This document shows positions 52,777-60,963 of a stretch of 64,000 nt of DNA, in pieces. The notes under the pieces are model-generated. The model saw only the letters and a program-made list of their open reading frames with translations, ran no database searches and was not told the DNA's origin. The translations under genes were made by a program, and so were the position numbers. The stretch is from Gemmata massiliana (lineage in GTDB: Bacteria > Planctomycetota > Planctomycetia > Gemmatales > Gemmataceae), in the NCBI RefSeq assembly GCF_901538265.1, contig NZ_LR593886.1, forward strand, positions 372,001 to 436,000. Reading direction: 5' to 3'. Position 1 is the first letter of the stretch. Every line of letters starts with the position of its first letter.

Positions 52777-53307
52777 TTACAACCGCCAACCGTCGCGGCC
52801 GCCCAGGAGGGTAACGGCCTTGACTGCTGCCAGCCACGCCGGGATCGCGGCCCACAGGCGGAGCGTGCTCAGCGAGCACCAGCGAGAAACGGCGCGAGTC
52901 AACTGCTCGGTGGTGTACGTGTCCGCCCGGTGCATGAACGACAGCATCGTCGGCACGAAGTAGGCGTAGGTGGCGATGCTCTCGACAATGAACAGGACGG
53001 AGGAGAACAGCCACCACGGTTGGGCCGGGCCGGTGTGCCGCCAGGCCAGGACCGCGTTGAGGACGGCCAGCAGAAAGACGACCGGTGAGACGAACGGCCA
53101 GAACCGCATCGACGAGCCGGTGTGCCCCGAGTCGGCCAGCCGGTGGCCGAGCGTGTCGGGTGCGGGTGAGACTGACCAGAGGGGGATGACGACCCGGTGC
53201 TCGTACAGTCCGGCCCCGAGCTGCACCCCCGACCAGAGGATCAGCGCCCACAGTGCGAGCCGCACCCACCCGACCGCCACCGCTAACTCCACGGGTTCCA
53301 TTGGCAT
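52777..53307 (-). CDS. Multi-span membrane protein of a MarR divergon
   Basis: This 176-residue protein has about four membrane helices: residues 10-30, 70-90, 98-118 and 150-168. No cofactor motif is seen, although the size and layout recall small integral-membrane DUF1772-like proteins. AGGAGG sits seven bases upstream of the ATG at 53307. It is divergent from a MarR-family gene with a palindromic operator between them, and such regulators commonly repress the neighbouring gene. A role in response to a small lipophilic ligand is inference. Confidence 0.72.
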   Translation of the reverse strand: MPMEPVELAVAVGWVRLALWALILWSGVQLGAGLYEHRVVIPLWSVSPAPDTLGHRLADSGHTGSSMRFWPFVSPVVFLLAVLNAVLAWRHTGPAQPWWLFSSVLFIVESIATYAYFVPTMLSFMHRADTYTTEQLTRAVSRWCSLSTLRLWAAIPAWLAAVKAVTLLGGRDGWRL

Positions 53308-53341
53308 GCCCGGCGCCCTCCTGTAATATTTCTTAGTGTGA

Positions 53342-53371
53342 GAGATATTTATCTCGTGAGCTAAGATAAAT
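53342..53371. promoter_or_regulatory. Candidate MarR operator palindromes in the divergent promoter
   Basis: Two overlapping inverted repeats are present: GAGAT/ATCTC (53342-53355) and ATTTATCT/AGATAAAT with a nine-base spacer (53347-53371). They lie in a short AT-rich island inside GC-rich DNA, between the divergent starts at 53307 and 53402. Confidence 0.6.
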
Positions 53372-53401
53372 GGTTTCTAAGCGAACTGCCGGGAGCAGTC
53401 A

Positions 53402-53869
53402 ATGGCGAAACCGCGCGCGGCGGAACTGAAGGCGGAGCTGGTGGACGCCCTGCGGCGGCACAGCGGGGTGACGGTACTGTTCCACGCCGCTGTCGCCGAG
53501 CGGCTGGGGCTCGGGGCCGCCGACCACAAGTGTCTGGACCTGCTGATGCGACTCGGGCCAATGACTGCAGGCGAGCTGGCGGGCCACACCGGTCTGACCA
53601 CGGGGGCAATCACTGGCGTCGTCGACCGGCTCGAACGGGTCGGCTACGCTCGCCGCGCGCCTCACCCCAGCGACCGCCGCAGTGTCATCGTGGAGCCGGT
53701 GCAGGAAAAGGCCCTCGCCGACTTCGGCCCGCTGTTCGAGGGCATCGCCCGGGACACCGCCACCATGCTCGACCTCTACACGGTCGAACAGCTCACACTC
53801 ATCGCCGACTTCCTGGTTCGCGCCGACGAGCTGGCGACGCGGCACACGACCGCGCTGCGTGCGAAATGA
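53402..53869 (+). CDS. MarR-family transcriptional regulator
   Basis: This 155-residue protein has a winged helix-turn-helix at about 40-110. Visible parts are DHKCLDLLMRLGPMTAGELA, the recognition helix TGLTTGAITGVVDRLERVGY, and the wing ARRAPHPSDRRSVIVEPV with the conserved DRR. N- and C-terminal helices form the dimer. MarR proteins usually repress their own gene and a divergent neighbour until a phenolic or oxidising signal binds. GGGAG precedes the ATG at 53402. The adjacent target is the small membrane protein. Confidence 0.92.
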   Translation: MAKPRAAELKAELVDALRRHSGVTVLFHAAVAERLGLGAADHKCLDLLMRLGPMTAGELAGHTGLTTGAITGVVDRLERVGYARRAPHPSDRRSVIVEPVQEKALADFGPLFEGIARDTATMLDLYTVEQLTLIADFLVRADELATRHTTALRAK

Positions 53870-54131
53870 AATATGGTGCGACCGGGTTCCAGGGATGCGA
53901 CTGGGCGCTCTGAACGAGGGCTAACGGTGGCTGGTGACGTGTGCTCGCGAACCCGCTTGGGCCTACCGGCGGCGGGTACGGAACAGTTGTTGAAGTGGTG
54001 AGATCAGTGCGGCGACCAATCAACCGGGTGCGATGAACGATCGGAGGACAGCCTATCTACGGCGTTTTGGGAACCGCATCGTCCACTGCGGTTCTCCGTG
54101 ACGACTTCCGTTTAACGCCCGTGACGGTTAG

Positions 54132-56063
54132 TCAGCCGTTCAGTTCTACGGCCTCTTCCCAGTGCTGGTACAGGAGCGCGAGGGCGTTCTTCGATTTCTC
54201 CAGGTCGGCCATCGTGTCGCGGAGCCGGGTCGCATCCTTGTACACGTCGGGCGTTTGCATCGCGGCTTCGAGGTCCGCGATCTTTTGTTCGGTCTTCGCG
54301 ATGTCTGCTTCGAGGTCCGGTACTTTCCGGTACGGGAACTTCCGCTTGGGCTTTGACGGTTTCGCGTCGCCTGTCGGCGCTCGTGGGGCGCTCGCGGGTT
54401 CGTTTCCGCTGGCCTTTCGACCGGAACCGGTCTTCTCGCTCGCTTTGTCGGCCTGCTCGCGGGCCTGGCGCAGCAACTCGTAGGTGTCGTAGTTGCCGTA
54501 AACGACTTCCGTGGTGTCGTCGGCGAAGACGATCATCAGGTCCGCGACGCGGTTCAAGAAATAGCGGTCGTGGCTCACGACAATACAGGTGCCCTCGTAC
54601 TCCTTCAGCGCCTGTTCGAGTGAGTCGCAGGCCCAGATGTCGAGGTGGTTCGTCGGTTCGTCGAGGATGAGCAGGTTCGCGCCGTTCACCGTGAGTTTCG
54701 CGAGTGCGGCCCGCGACCGCTCGCCGCCGGAGAGTGATTTGATGGGGTGCTCGACGATCTCGCCGTGCAGTCCGAAGCTGCCGAGCAGGTCGCGCATCTT
54801 CTGTTCGGTTTGCTGCGGATCGTCGTCGGGCCACACGGCCCGGATCACGCTCTTTTCGGGGTCGAGGATCGCGAGGTGCTGGTCGAGGTAGCCCGGGAAC
54901 ACGAGGTGCCCGCGCTGCACGAGACCGCTCGTGGGTTCCTCTTCCCCGAGGAGGATCTTGAGCAGCGTCGTTTTGCCGCAGCCGTTGGCGCCCATGATCC
55001 CGAGGCGCTTGCCGCGGGGCAGGTCGAAGTTCAGGTTCTCGAACAGCTTCTTCTCGCCGAACCGCTTCGTCAGATCCTCGGTGTGAAACACGACGTCGCC
55101 GGAGCGCGTGACTTCGCTGAACGCGATGTTCGGCCCGCTCACCTTCGTGGGCTTTTCGATTCGGTCGATTCGATCGAGCGCCTTCACGCGCGATTGGGCC
55201 TGCTTCGCGAGTTGCCCGTAATGCGCCCGGCGGATGTACTCTTCCTGCTTCTCGATGTACTCTCGCTGCGCCTCGAACTCCTTCAACTCGCGCTCGAACT
55301 TCTCGTCGCGGAGCCGCACGTACTGTTTGAAACTCCCGGGGTAGCTCGTGATCTTCCGCTGGTGCAGCTCGAACGTCTTGTTCGTCACTTTGTCGAGGAA
55401 GTACCGATCGTGGCTGACGACGAGCATCCCCTCGGGCTGCTGCGCGAGGTAGTTTTCGAGCCACCGCGTGGTGCTGATGTCGAGGTGGTTGCTTGGCTCG
55501 TCGAGGAGCATCACGTCGGGCGCGGAGAGGAGCAGTTTCGCGAGCAGCAACCGGCGCTGCTGGCCGCCGGAGAACGTGTTCACGTCGCGGTCGAGGTCCG
55601 TGGCCTTGAACCCCAGGCCCGCGAGCACGCCCTCGACCTTGTGGTCGAGTTCAAATGCGTCGTGGTGGCGGAGCAGTTCGGTGAGGCGATCGAACCGCGC
55701 GCTCAGTTGCTTGTGTTGGATCTCGTCGGTCGCCGCTGCGAGTTCTTCCGCCACGCGCTCGAACTCGCGCTGCGTTGCGAGCAGTTCGTTGAACGCGCTC
55801 TTCGCTTCCTCGAACAGCGTGCGCCCGACGGGGAACTCGGCGACCTGTTGGAGCAACCCGAGGCGCGCGCCCGCGTGCAGTTGGACCTTCCCGGAATCGG
55901 GTTCGTCCAGCCCCGCGAGGATGCGCAAGAGGGTTGTTTTGCCGGCCCCGTTTGGGCCGACGAACCCGACCCGCTCGCCCGCGTGGATCTCGAACTCCAC
56001 GTCTTCAAAGAGCGGAGTCGCGTCGTACCCACGGGACACGTTCGTACAGGAAAGGAGCAGCAT
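54132..56063 (-). CDS. uup: ABC-F ATPase (Uup type)
   Basis: This 643-residue soluble protein has two ABC ATPase domains and no membrane domain. Walker A motifs are GPNGAGKTTL and GANGCGKTTL. Signatures are FSGGQQRRLLLAKL and LSGGERSRAALAKL. Walker B/D-loop regions are LLDEPSNHLDIS and ILDEPTNHLDIW. The linker between them is long and charged as in ABC-F proteins. The C-terminal end is a Uup-type coiled coil (KVPDLEADIAKTEQKIADLE onward). ABC-F factors act on the ribosome to relieve stalls or, for Uup, bind branched DNA. Assignment to Uup rests on the C-terminal coil and is moderate. Confidence 0.9.
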   Translation of the reverse strand: MLLLSCTNVSRGYDATPLFEDVEFEIHAGERVGFVGPNGAGKTTLLRILAGLDEPDSGKVQLHAGARLGLLQQVAEFPVGRTLFEEAKSAFNELLATQREFERVAEELAAATDEIQHKQLSARFDRLTELLRHHDAFELDHKVEGVLAGLGFKATDLDRDVNTFSGGQQRRLLLAKLLLSAPDVMLLDEPSNHLDISTTRWLENYLAQQPEGMLVVSHDRYFLDKVTNKTFELHQRKITSYPGSFKQYVRLRDEKFERELKEFEAQREYIEKQEEYIRRAHYGQLAKQAQSRVKALDRIDRIEKPTKVSGPNIAFSEVTRSGDVVFHTEDLTKRFGEKKLFENLNFDLPRGKRLGIMGANGCGKTTLLKILLGEEEPTSGLVQRGHLVFPGYLDQHLAILDPEKSVIRAVWPDDDPQQTEQKMRDLLGSFGLHGEIVEHPIKSLSGGERSRAALAKLTVNGANLLILDEPTNHLDIWACDSLEQALKEYEGTCIVVSHDRYFLNRVADLMIVFADDTTEVVYGNYDTYELLRQAREQADKASEKTGSGRKASGNEPASAPRAPTGDAKPSKPKRKFPYRKVPDLEADIAKTEQKIADLEAAMQTPDVYKDATRLRDTMADLEKSKNALALLYQHWEEAVELNG

Positions 56064-56090
56064 GCGTGAACCGTAAAGGGTGCCGAAGAA

Positions 56091-56316
56091 CCTAACCCCC
56101 CGACCCCCTTCCCTGAAAAGGAAGGGGGAGAAAAGCAGAAGATAAAGCCAACTGCGTTCCAGCCACCGGTATTAAGCCCCGCCCTTTTAGGGGAGGGGTT
56201 GGGGAGGGGTTACAGCCACAACCTAACCCCCCGACTTCCTTCCCTGAAAAGGAAGGGGGAGAAAGCAGAAGGCCGGACTTAGCCCCGCCCTTTTAGGGGA
56301 GGGGTTGGGGAGAGGT
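56091..56316. repeat. Two tandem copies of a composite palindromic repeat
   Basis: Copy 1 (56091-56211) and copy 2 (56222-56316) each start CCTAACCCCCCGAC and contain the hairpin CCTTCCCTGAAAAGGAAGG followed by GGGAG. After a spacer they end AGCCCCGCCCTTTTAGGGG followed by AGGGGTTGGGGAG. The two differ mainly in spacer length. The ends are roughly inverted relative to each other. They lie between the ABC-F and inositol-monophosphatase-like genes. Confidence 0.88.
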
Positions 56317-56338
56317 CGTTTTCTGAACCTTCCCCACT

Positions 56339-57148
56339 TCAGCTTAACAGGATGCCGAGCAGTTCGGGGTGAACTCCAGGGTTCCCCGCGATGAGATCGG
56401 GCCGATACGGGTCGAACGGCTTGCCGTCGGTGGTGCTGAGTACGCCACCGGCTTCGGCGATGAGGGCGGCGCCGGCCATCACGTCCCACGGGTAGTTGTC
56501 GTAGGCCCAGTACCCGTCGAACCGCCCCGCGGCCACATACGCCATGCTAAGCGCCGTCGACCCGTTGCGCCGCAGCGATTGGGCGTGCTCGGTGAGTTTC
56601 TTCCAAGCTTCCAGGTTACGGAGTTGTTTCTGGTAGTTCGCCGGGAAACCGGTGCTAATCATGCCGTCAGTCACGCCCGGCACGGTGCTCACGCGGATCG
56701 GTTTGTCGTTCAGGAACGCGCCTAGCCCGTCCGCGGCGCTGAAGAGTTCGTTCTGACGCGGGTCGAGGATCACGCCAACAATGGCCTTACCCGCGTGCCA
56801 CAACCCGATGGACACGCAGTACGCCGGCACGTCGTGAACGTAGTTCGCGGTGCCGTCGAGCGGGTCCACGACCCACGCCGGTGGCGCATCACTCGGCGGG
56901 CGCACGTCTTCGGGCGACTTCCCGACGGAATCTTCTTCGCCGATGAAGACGTGATCGGGGAAGGCGCCGAGCAGAATGTCCTTCACGATCTTCTGTGACG
57001 CGGTGTCCGCGTCGGTGACGAGGTCCGCGCGGCTCTTTTCGCGGACGGAGAACTTGGTGCGCCAGCGCTCCAGTTCAGCGGCCCCGCGGCGCGCGGCCTC
57101 GATCGCAACGGACAGGTACTCGCGCAGGCGTGTGGGTTCTGTGCTCAT
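56339..57148 (-). CDS. Inositol-monophosphatase-family phosphatase
   Basis: This 269-residue enzyme has the metal-dependent phosphatase motifs of the family: the GEEDS metal ligand, DPLDGTANYVHDVP for motif A (D-P-L/I-D-G-T), and WDVMAGAALIAEAGG for motif B (W-D-x-x-A-G). Substrates in this family include inositol phosphates, histidinol phosphate, 3'-phosphoadenosine phosphates and fructose bisphosphate. No choice among them can be made by eye. The ATG at 57148 (MSTEPTRL) gives the usual N-terminal helix. It has no close operon partner; the palindromic repeats lie just downstream. Confidence 0.9.
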   Translation of the reverse strand: MSTEPTRLREYLSVAIEAARRGAAELERWRTKFSVREKSRADLVTDADTASQKIVKDILLGAFPDHVFIGEEDSVGKSPEDVRPPSDAPPAWVVDPLDGTANYVHDVPAYCVSIGLWHAGKAIVGVILDPRQNELFSAADGLGAFLNDKPIRVSTVPGVTDGMISTGFPANYQKQLRNLEAWKKLTEHAQSLRRNGSTALSMAYVAAGRFDGYWAYDNYPWDVMAGAALIAEAGGVLSTTDGKPFDPYRPDLIAGNPGVHPELLGILLS

Positions 57149-57240
57149 GCGGGAATGATACACCCGGACCCCGCGCCCGTCCCGATGGCGGATCTATCGG
57201 GACGCGGGTCACTTGGCTCCGGGTGAACGGTTGCGGCTCG

Positions 57241-58434
57241 CTACACCGAACCCGCGGGAACCAGTGTAATGCGAACGGCCTGTGGGTTGCAGCAGATTCG
57301 CAGCGGCTCCTTCCCGCTCACGCCGCGGTTCACGACCATCGCGGTTCCACCCTCCTCGAACACGCCGTAATCGAAGCGCCGGCCGTACACGCTCGGTACG
57401 AAAATCGACCCGATTAGTGGGACGCGAATCCCGCCGCCGTGAACGTGCCCGCACAGCATCAGATTGATGTGGTGCGCGATGCCCCAATAGAAGTTGTCCG
57501 GCGTGTGACTGAGACAGAGGCGGAACGTGCCCGTTGGTGCGCTGGTCAGGTCGGGTTCTGGCGTGAACCACGGCCCCTCGTGACCGACCACCACGCACGT
57601 CACCCCACGAACCGTGACCTCACGCCAGCCGTTGCCGAGCACCGTGTACCCGGCCGCGGCCAACTCCTCGCGGACGCGCTCGGGTTCATGGTAATCGTCG
57701 TGGTTACCGAGGATGGCGAGCTTCGCCTCGGTCGCGTTCAGCCGCCCGAGCAGTGGGCGAATCCATTCGCGGTGGGCGTCCGAGTCAACGAAGTCTCCTG
57801 CGAGACACACTACGTCGGGAACAGGCCCCGCGGTCAGCTCGTCGAAGATGCGGTCGAAGTACACGCGGCTCGGCGTCCCGTGGAAGTGCAGATCGCTGAC
57901 GAGCAGGATCGTGAGCCCGTCCCACGCGGGCGGCAGGTTCGGCAGTGCGAGCGTGAGGCTCGTGAGGTCGAACTTGAACGCGCAGTTCCCGGGCACTCGT
58001 ACCGCGCCCCGGTGCTTGCCGTTGCCGACCAACTGCTCGCCATATTCCGGCCACAAATCGAGCGTGCGAGTGTCCTCCTTCACCAAGCACTGCGGCGGTT
58101 CTCGACGCGCGCGTCGAACGGTGATGTACACGAACACGAGCGCGAAATAGCCGCACACCATTACGTAGAGGTACGCGCCCGTGTGCAGCACCGCGCCTTC
58201 GTCCCAAGCTCGGGAAGAAGCGTCTTCGGGCGGTCCGAAGGTTGCGATGGGCCGGCTCGTCGCGAACCAGACCACGAGCGGGAACGCGAGGACGGCGACG
58301 CCCGTGAGCAGGCGCCACACCTTGAGCGGTTTCTTCGGGAGCGCTCGGCCGTACAGATTGTTGAGCACTGCGGTCCAAATGCTCGCGTGCCCGATCCACG
58401 CCACCGCCACGGCAAATGGGAACAAAATCGACAT
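57241..58434 (-). CDS. Membrane-anchored calcineurin-like metallophosphoesterase
   Basis: This 397-residue protein has two to three N-terminal membrane helices (about 5-25, 40-60 and 88-107). A cytoplasm- or periplasm-facing phosphoesterase domain from about residue 170 shows the di-metal motifs SDLHFHGT, LAGDFVDSD, ILGNHDDYHE, LSHTPDNFYW and LCGHVHGGGIRVP. YkuE-type relatives hydrolyse phosphate esters at the membrane, and some are linked to lipid or UDP-sugar phosphates. It runs close to full family length. The GTG/ATG start at 58434 is the first in frame. Confidence 0.87.
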   Translation of the reverse strand: MSILFPFAVAVAWIGHASIWTAVLNNLYGRALPKKPLKVWRLLTGVAVLAFPLVVWFATSRPIATFGPPEDASSRAWDEGAVLHTGAYLYVMVCGYFALVFVYITVRRARREPPQCLVKEDTRTLDLWPEYGEQLVGNGKHRGAVRVPGNCAFKFDLTSLTLALPNLPPAWDGLTILLVSDLHFHGTPSRVYFDRIFDELTAGPVPDVVCLAGDFVDSDAHREWIRPLLGRLNATEAKLAILGNHDDYHEPERVREELAAAGYTVLGNGWREVTVRGVTCVVVGHEGPWFTPEPDLTSAPTGTFRLCLSHTPDNFYWGIAHHINLMLCGHVHGGGIRVPLIGSIFVPSVYGRRFDYGVFEEGGTAMVVNRGVSGKEPLRICCNPQAVRITLVPAGSV

Positions 58435-58596
58435 CCCGACATGCTACGGCCGACCGCGAACGGCGTCCGCGCGGGCGGAGACTCGCGTGTAGTGTGAATT
58501 TCGCGCGTAGCCCGGTCGCGGGCCGGAAGTGCTCTGCGTTTAACCCGTAACCGTTCACCGCCCACACCCACACCAAAACTTGAGGCCAGCACCGCC

Positions 58597-59283
58597 ATGA
58601 GCGGCCCGCTCTTCCATCTCCACCGCCGCGCGTTCCTCGGCGCCCTCGGTGCGTCCGTGCTCACGTCCCCGGCCCTGTTCGCGGAACAGTTGCTCCGCAC
58701 ACCGCCCCTAACGGAAGGGCCGTTCTATCCGGACAAGATCCCGCTCGACACCGACAACGACCTCATCGTCATCGGCAAGAACACCACGCGAGCGGTGGGC
58801 GAGATCACGCACCTCACTGGCAAGGTGCTCGACATCAACGGCGCTCCCGCGAAGAACGTGGTCGTCGAGATCTGGCAGTGCGACGCGAACGAAGTGTACC
58901 TTCACTCGTCCGACAGCATCCCGAAGGTCAAGCAGCAGGACAAGAACTTTCAGGGGTTCGGCCGCTGCACCACCACAGAGAAGGGCGAGTACCGGTTCCG
59001 GACCATCAAGCCGGTGCCGTACCCCGGGCGCCCCGCGCCGCACATCCACTTCAAAGTGAAGAAGGGGAACCGCGAGTTGCTCACCAGCCAGTTCATGATC
59101 CGCGGGCACGCGGGTAACGCACGCGACGGGGTGTTCGGCGGCGTCCGTGACGTTATCGACCGTGAACTGATCCTGGTGGACTTTAAGCCGGTCAAGGAAT
59201 CGAAAATCGGCGAGTTGCAGGCGTACTTCGAGATCGTGCTCGGTCTCACGCCCGACGAGAAGGACATGAACCTGCGCCGGTAA
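58597..59283 (+). CDS. Intradiol ring-cleavage dioxygenase-like protein with export signal
   Basis: This 228-residue protein begins HLHRRAFLGALGASVLTSPA, a Tat-like export signal. The dioxygenase domain has VVVEIWQCDANEVYLHSSDS with the first Tyr, KPVPYPGRPAPHIHFKVKK with the second Tyr and two His, and the beta-sandwich around them. These match the four Fe(III) ligands (Tyr, Tyr, His, His) of protocatechuate/catechol intradiol dioxygenases. The length is short for a catabolic enzyme. Exported single-domain members are frequent in planctomycetes and may act on humic or plant phenolics, but no aromatic pathway genes are nearby. Confidence 0.87.
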   Translation: MSGPLFHLHRRAFLGALGASVLTSPALFAEQLLRTPPLTEGPFYPDKIPLDTDNDLIVIGKNTTRAVGEITHLTGKVLDINGAPAKNVVVEIWQCDANEVYLHSSDSIPKVKQQDKNFQGFGRCTTTEKGEYRFRTIKPVPYPGRPAPHIHFKVKKGNRELLTSQFMIRGHAGNARDGVFGGVRDVIDRELILVDFKPVKESKIGELQAYFEIVLGLTPDEKDMNLRR

Positions 59284-59333
59284 CCGCGCGGGTCGAATCG
59301 AAATACACCACATTCATTTTTGGAGACGCACAG

Positions 59334-60038
59334 ATGCGAATGGCAGCGCTGGCATTATTCGTGGGCGGATTGCTCGCGGTCGGTTCGTTCATCAACGCCC
59401 AGCCACCCGGGGGCGGGAAAGGTGGCAAGGGCGGTGACAAGGGAGCCAAGGGTGGCTTCGGCGGACCGGGTGGGGGTCGGGCCTCCAGCGCCGAAGAGAT
59501 GGTGACGCGGCTCATGGCCTTCGACAAGAACAACGACGGCAAACTCTCCAAGGACGAGGTTACGGACGAGCGGCTGAAACCGCTGTTCGACCGCGCCGAC
59601 GCGAATAAGAAGGGCGTCCTCACGAAGGACGAGCTGACCGCGTTCTTCACGAAGGAAATGGGCGCTTTTGGTGCGGGCGGTCCCGGTGGCCCCGGCGGTC
59701 CGGGTGGCGGATTCGGGATGGGTGGCGGGTTCGGCCCGCCGGCGCTCGGTCAGGTCATGCCGGTGTTCCTCCAGGACCAACTGAAGCTGACCGACGCTCA
59801 GAAGAAGCAACTCGAAGCGATCCAGAAGGACGTGGACGCGAAGCTCGAAAAGCTCATGACCGAAGAGCAGCGGAAGACGTTCAAGGCCATGAAGGAACGC
59901 GGCCCCGGTGGGCCGGGCGGTCCCGGTGGGTTCCCGGGTGGACCGGGTGGGTTCCCGGGTGGACCGGGCGGCCCCGGTGGGTTCCCGGGTGGTCCCGGTG
60001 GACCGGGTGGCAACCCGCCCCCGCCGCCCGAACGGTAA
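59334..60038 (+). CDS. Secreted EF-hand protein with Gly-Pro repeats
   Basis: This 234-residue protein has a signal peptide (1-22), a Gly/Lys-rich segment, and two EF-hand-like loops: DKNNDGKLSKDE and DANKKGVLTKDE (the second lacks the usual Gly-Asp core order). A Gly-rich hinge leads to a helical hairpin QDQLKLTDAQKKQLEAIQKD and LMTEEQRKTFKAMKERG, which recalls Spy/CpxP-like LTxxQ modules. The C-terminal 45 residues are GPGGFPGGPGG repeats. It probably binds calcium outside the cell membrane. EF-hand plus LTxxQ proteins are common in planctomycetes; the role is unknown. Confidence 0.85.
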   Translation: MRMAALALFVGGLLAVGSFINAQPPGGGKGGKGGDKGAKGGFGGPGGGRASSAEEMVTRLMAFDKNNDGKLSKDEVTDERLKPLFDRADANKKGVLTKDELTAFFTKEMGAFGAGGPGGPGGPGGGFGMGGGFGPPALGQVMPVFLQDQLKLTDAQKKQLEAIQKDVDAKLEKLMTEEQRKTFKAMKERGPGGPGGPGGFPGGPGGFPGGPGGPGGFPGGPGGPGGNPPPPPER

Positions 60039-60044
60039 AAACGC

Positions 60045-60075
60045 CGAACCCCGCCCTGATGAGGGGTGGGGTTCG
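60045..60075 (+). terminator. Terminator hairpin after the EF-hand gene
   Basis: CGAACCCCGCCCT (60045-60057) pairs with GGGGTGGGGTTCG (60063-60075), including two G-T wobbles, around GATGA. Confidence 0.7.
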
Positions 60076-60171
60076 ATACTTTGAGGCTCCACTTCGCAGT
60101 GATTCACATCGTTCTGTTGTCCATATGAGTGATCCGCATACCCTTCTCTTCCCCTGATGTTGTGAGCCGGC

Positions 60172-60177
60172 TATAAT
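60172..60177 (+). promoter_or_regulatory. Candidate -10 box (TATAAT) of clpS
   Basis: A perfect TATAAT lies 41 bases before the ATG at 60219. The -35 at 17 bases (TTCCCC) is weak. Confidence 0.4.
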
Positions 60178-60218
60178 CGCCAGGGTCTTCACGCCCACCT
60201 CCGGAGAAAGGCCGGCTC

Positions 60219-60551
60219 ATGGCTACGGCATCACCGCTCCCGGAAGTCGCCCCCGAGCAAGAGGCTGAAACCAAGACGCGCCGGCAGCCGCCCTACGCGG
60301 TCATCCTGCACAACGACGATCTGAACACGATGGAGTTCGTCGTCAGCGTGCTCCGCAAGGTGTTCGGTTACACCGTCGAAAAGTGCGTGAAACTCATGCT
60401 CGACGCACACCAGAACGGCAAAACGGCAGTATGGATCGGGGCGATGGAAGTGGCCGAACTGAAGGCCGACCAGATCCGTTCCTGCGGCTCCGACCCGGTC
60501 GTCAAACAGGGCGGGCACCCGCTCGGCGTGAGCATCGAACCTGCAGCCTGA
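60219..60551 (+). CDS. clpS: ClpS adaptor of the AAA+ protease ClpAP
   Basis: This 110-residue protein has a flexible N terminus (1-22) and the ClpS core. The N-degron pocket residues are visible as N32-D33-D34 in LHNDDLNTMEFVV and H64 in LMLDAHQNGK. The C-terminal strand GGHPLGVSIEP matches the family end (HPLxxxxE). ClpS recognises proteins with bulky N-terminal residues and delivers them to ClpA or ClpC. No clp protease gene is close. The usual Q/G-K-A element after HxxG is KTAVW here, a small deviation. GGAGAAAG precedes the ATG. Confidence 0.92.
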   Translation: MATASPLPEVAPEQEAETKTRRQPPYAVILHNDDLNTMEFVVSVLRKVFGYTVEKCVKLMLDAHQNGKTAVWIGAMEVAELKADQIRSCGSDPVVKQGGHPLGVSIEPAA

Positions 60552-60585
60552 CTTGAAGTTACACCTCCGCCGCCGCTGAAAAAGA

Positions 60586-60750
60586 CTCGGACACATTCGC
60601 GCTCAGCTCCCTCGTTCTTCAAAGTCTCTTTCCTGGTTCGCGACGACCGACGAAGAAAAAGGGAAAGAAAATCGCAAAGCACGCGAACCACCCCTCAGAA
60701 GCCCGTGTCCGAGATGAGCAGCCGCACCGGGGGTTCGCCCCGGTGTCCGG
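60586..60750 (+). ncRNA. Possible structured RNA downstream of clpS
   Basis: CTCGGACAC (60586-60594) pairs perfectly with GTGTCCGAG (60705-60713), closing a domain of 128 bases. Inside it TGGTTCGCG (60634-60642) pairs with CGCGAACCA (60682-60690). Next comes the hairpin CACCGGGG-GTTCG-CCCCGGTG (60725-60745). Two nested perfect nine-base helices are unlikely by chance at this spacing but can occur in GC-rich DNA. It matches no known RNA family that I can recognise. The strand is uncertain. Confidence 0.3.
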
Positions 60751-60831
60751 TCGTTGAATCTGAAAAATGGGAAAAATCGGCGAGAGTCGATTGCCAAGCG
60801 GCTCGCGGCTAGTTACTGTTACTAGTCCGTG

Positions 60832-60857
60832 GCCGGGCGATCCCGGCTCGCGTCGTT
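60832..60857 (+). terminator. Terminator-like hairpin
   Basis: GCCGGG (60832-60837) pairs with CCCGGC (60842-60847) around CGAT and is followed by TCGCGTCGTTTTA. Confidence 0.45.
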
Positions 60858-60963
60858 TTAACGTGTCCTCTAACCCTAATTTCCTCTAACCGTTCGCGAT
60901 GACTTCTTAATTCATCCTCTGGCACGGCTCTCAACCGTGTCACAACGTCCGCGGAGGTGTGCG

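Larger units (their letters stand above)
60552..60963 (+). other. Gene-poor region with nested inverted repeats
   Basis: About 410 bases after clpS lack a convincing gene but hold several perfect inverted repeats, listed as a structured-RNA candidate and a terminator. The first part is purine-rich on the plus strand (GAAGAAAAAGGGAAAGAAAA near 60652). Confidence 0.5.

Noticed and set aside
54112-55464. Minus-strand frame of 450 codons overlapping the ABC-F gene
   Set aside because: It is the same strand but another frame; the sequence is Arg/Pro-rich and without motifs, while the real frame has both ATPase domains.
54747-56069. Plus-strand frame of 440 codons
   Set aside because: It is the antisense shadow of the ABC-F gene.
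56091-56316. CRISPR array
   Set aside because: There are only two units, each internally palindromic, with no regular spacers and no cas genes.
60586-60750. Known RNA such as tmRNA, RNase P RNA, SRP RNA or 6S RNA
   Set aside because: Conserved cores of these RNAs were not seen, so only a generic structured candidate is reported.
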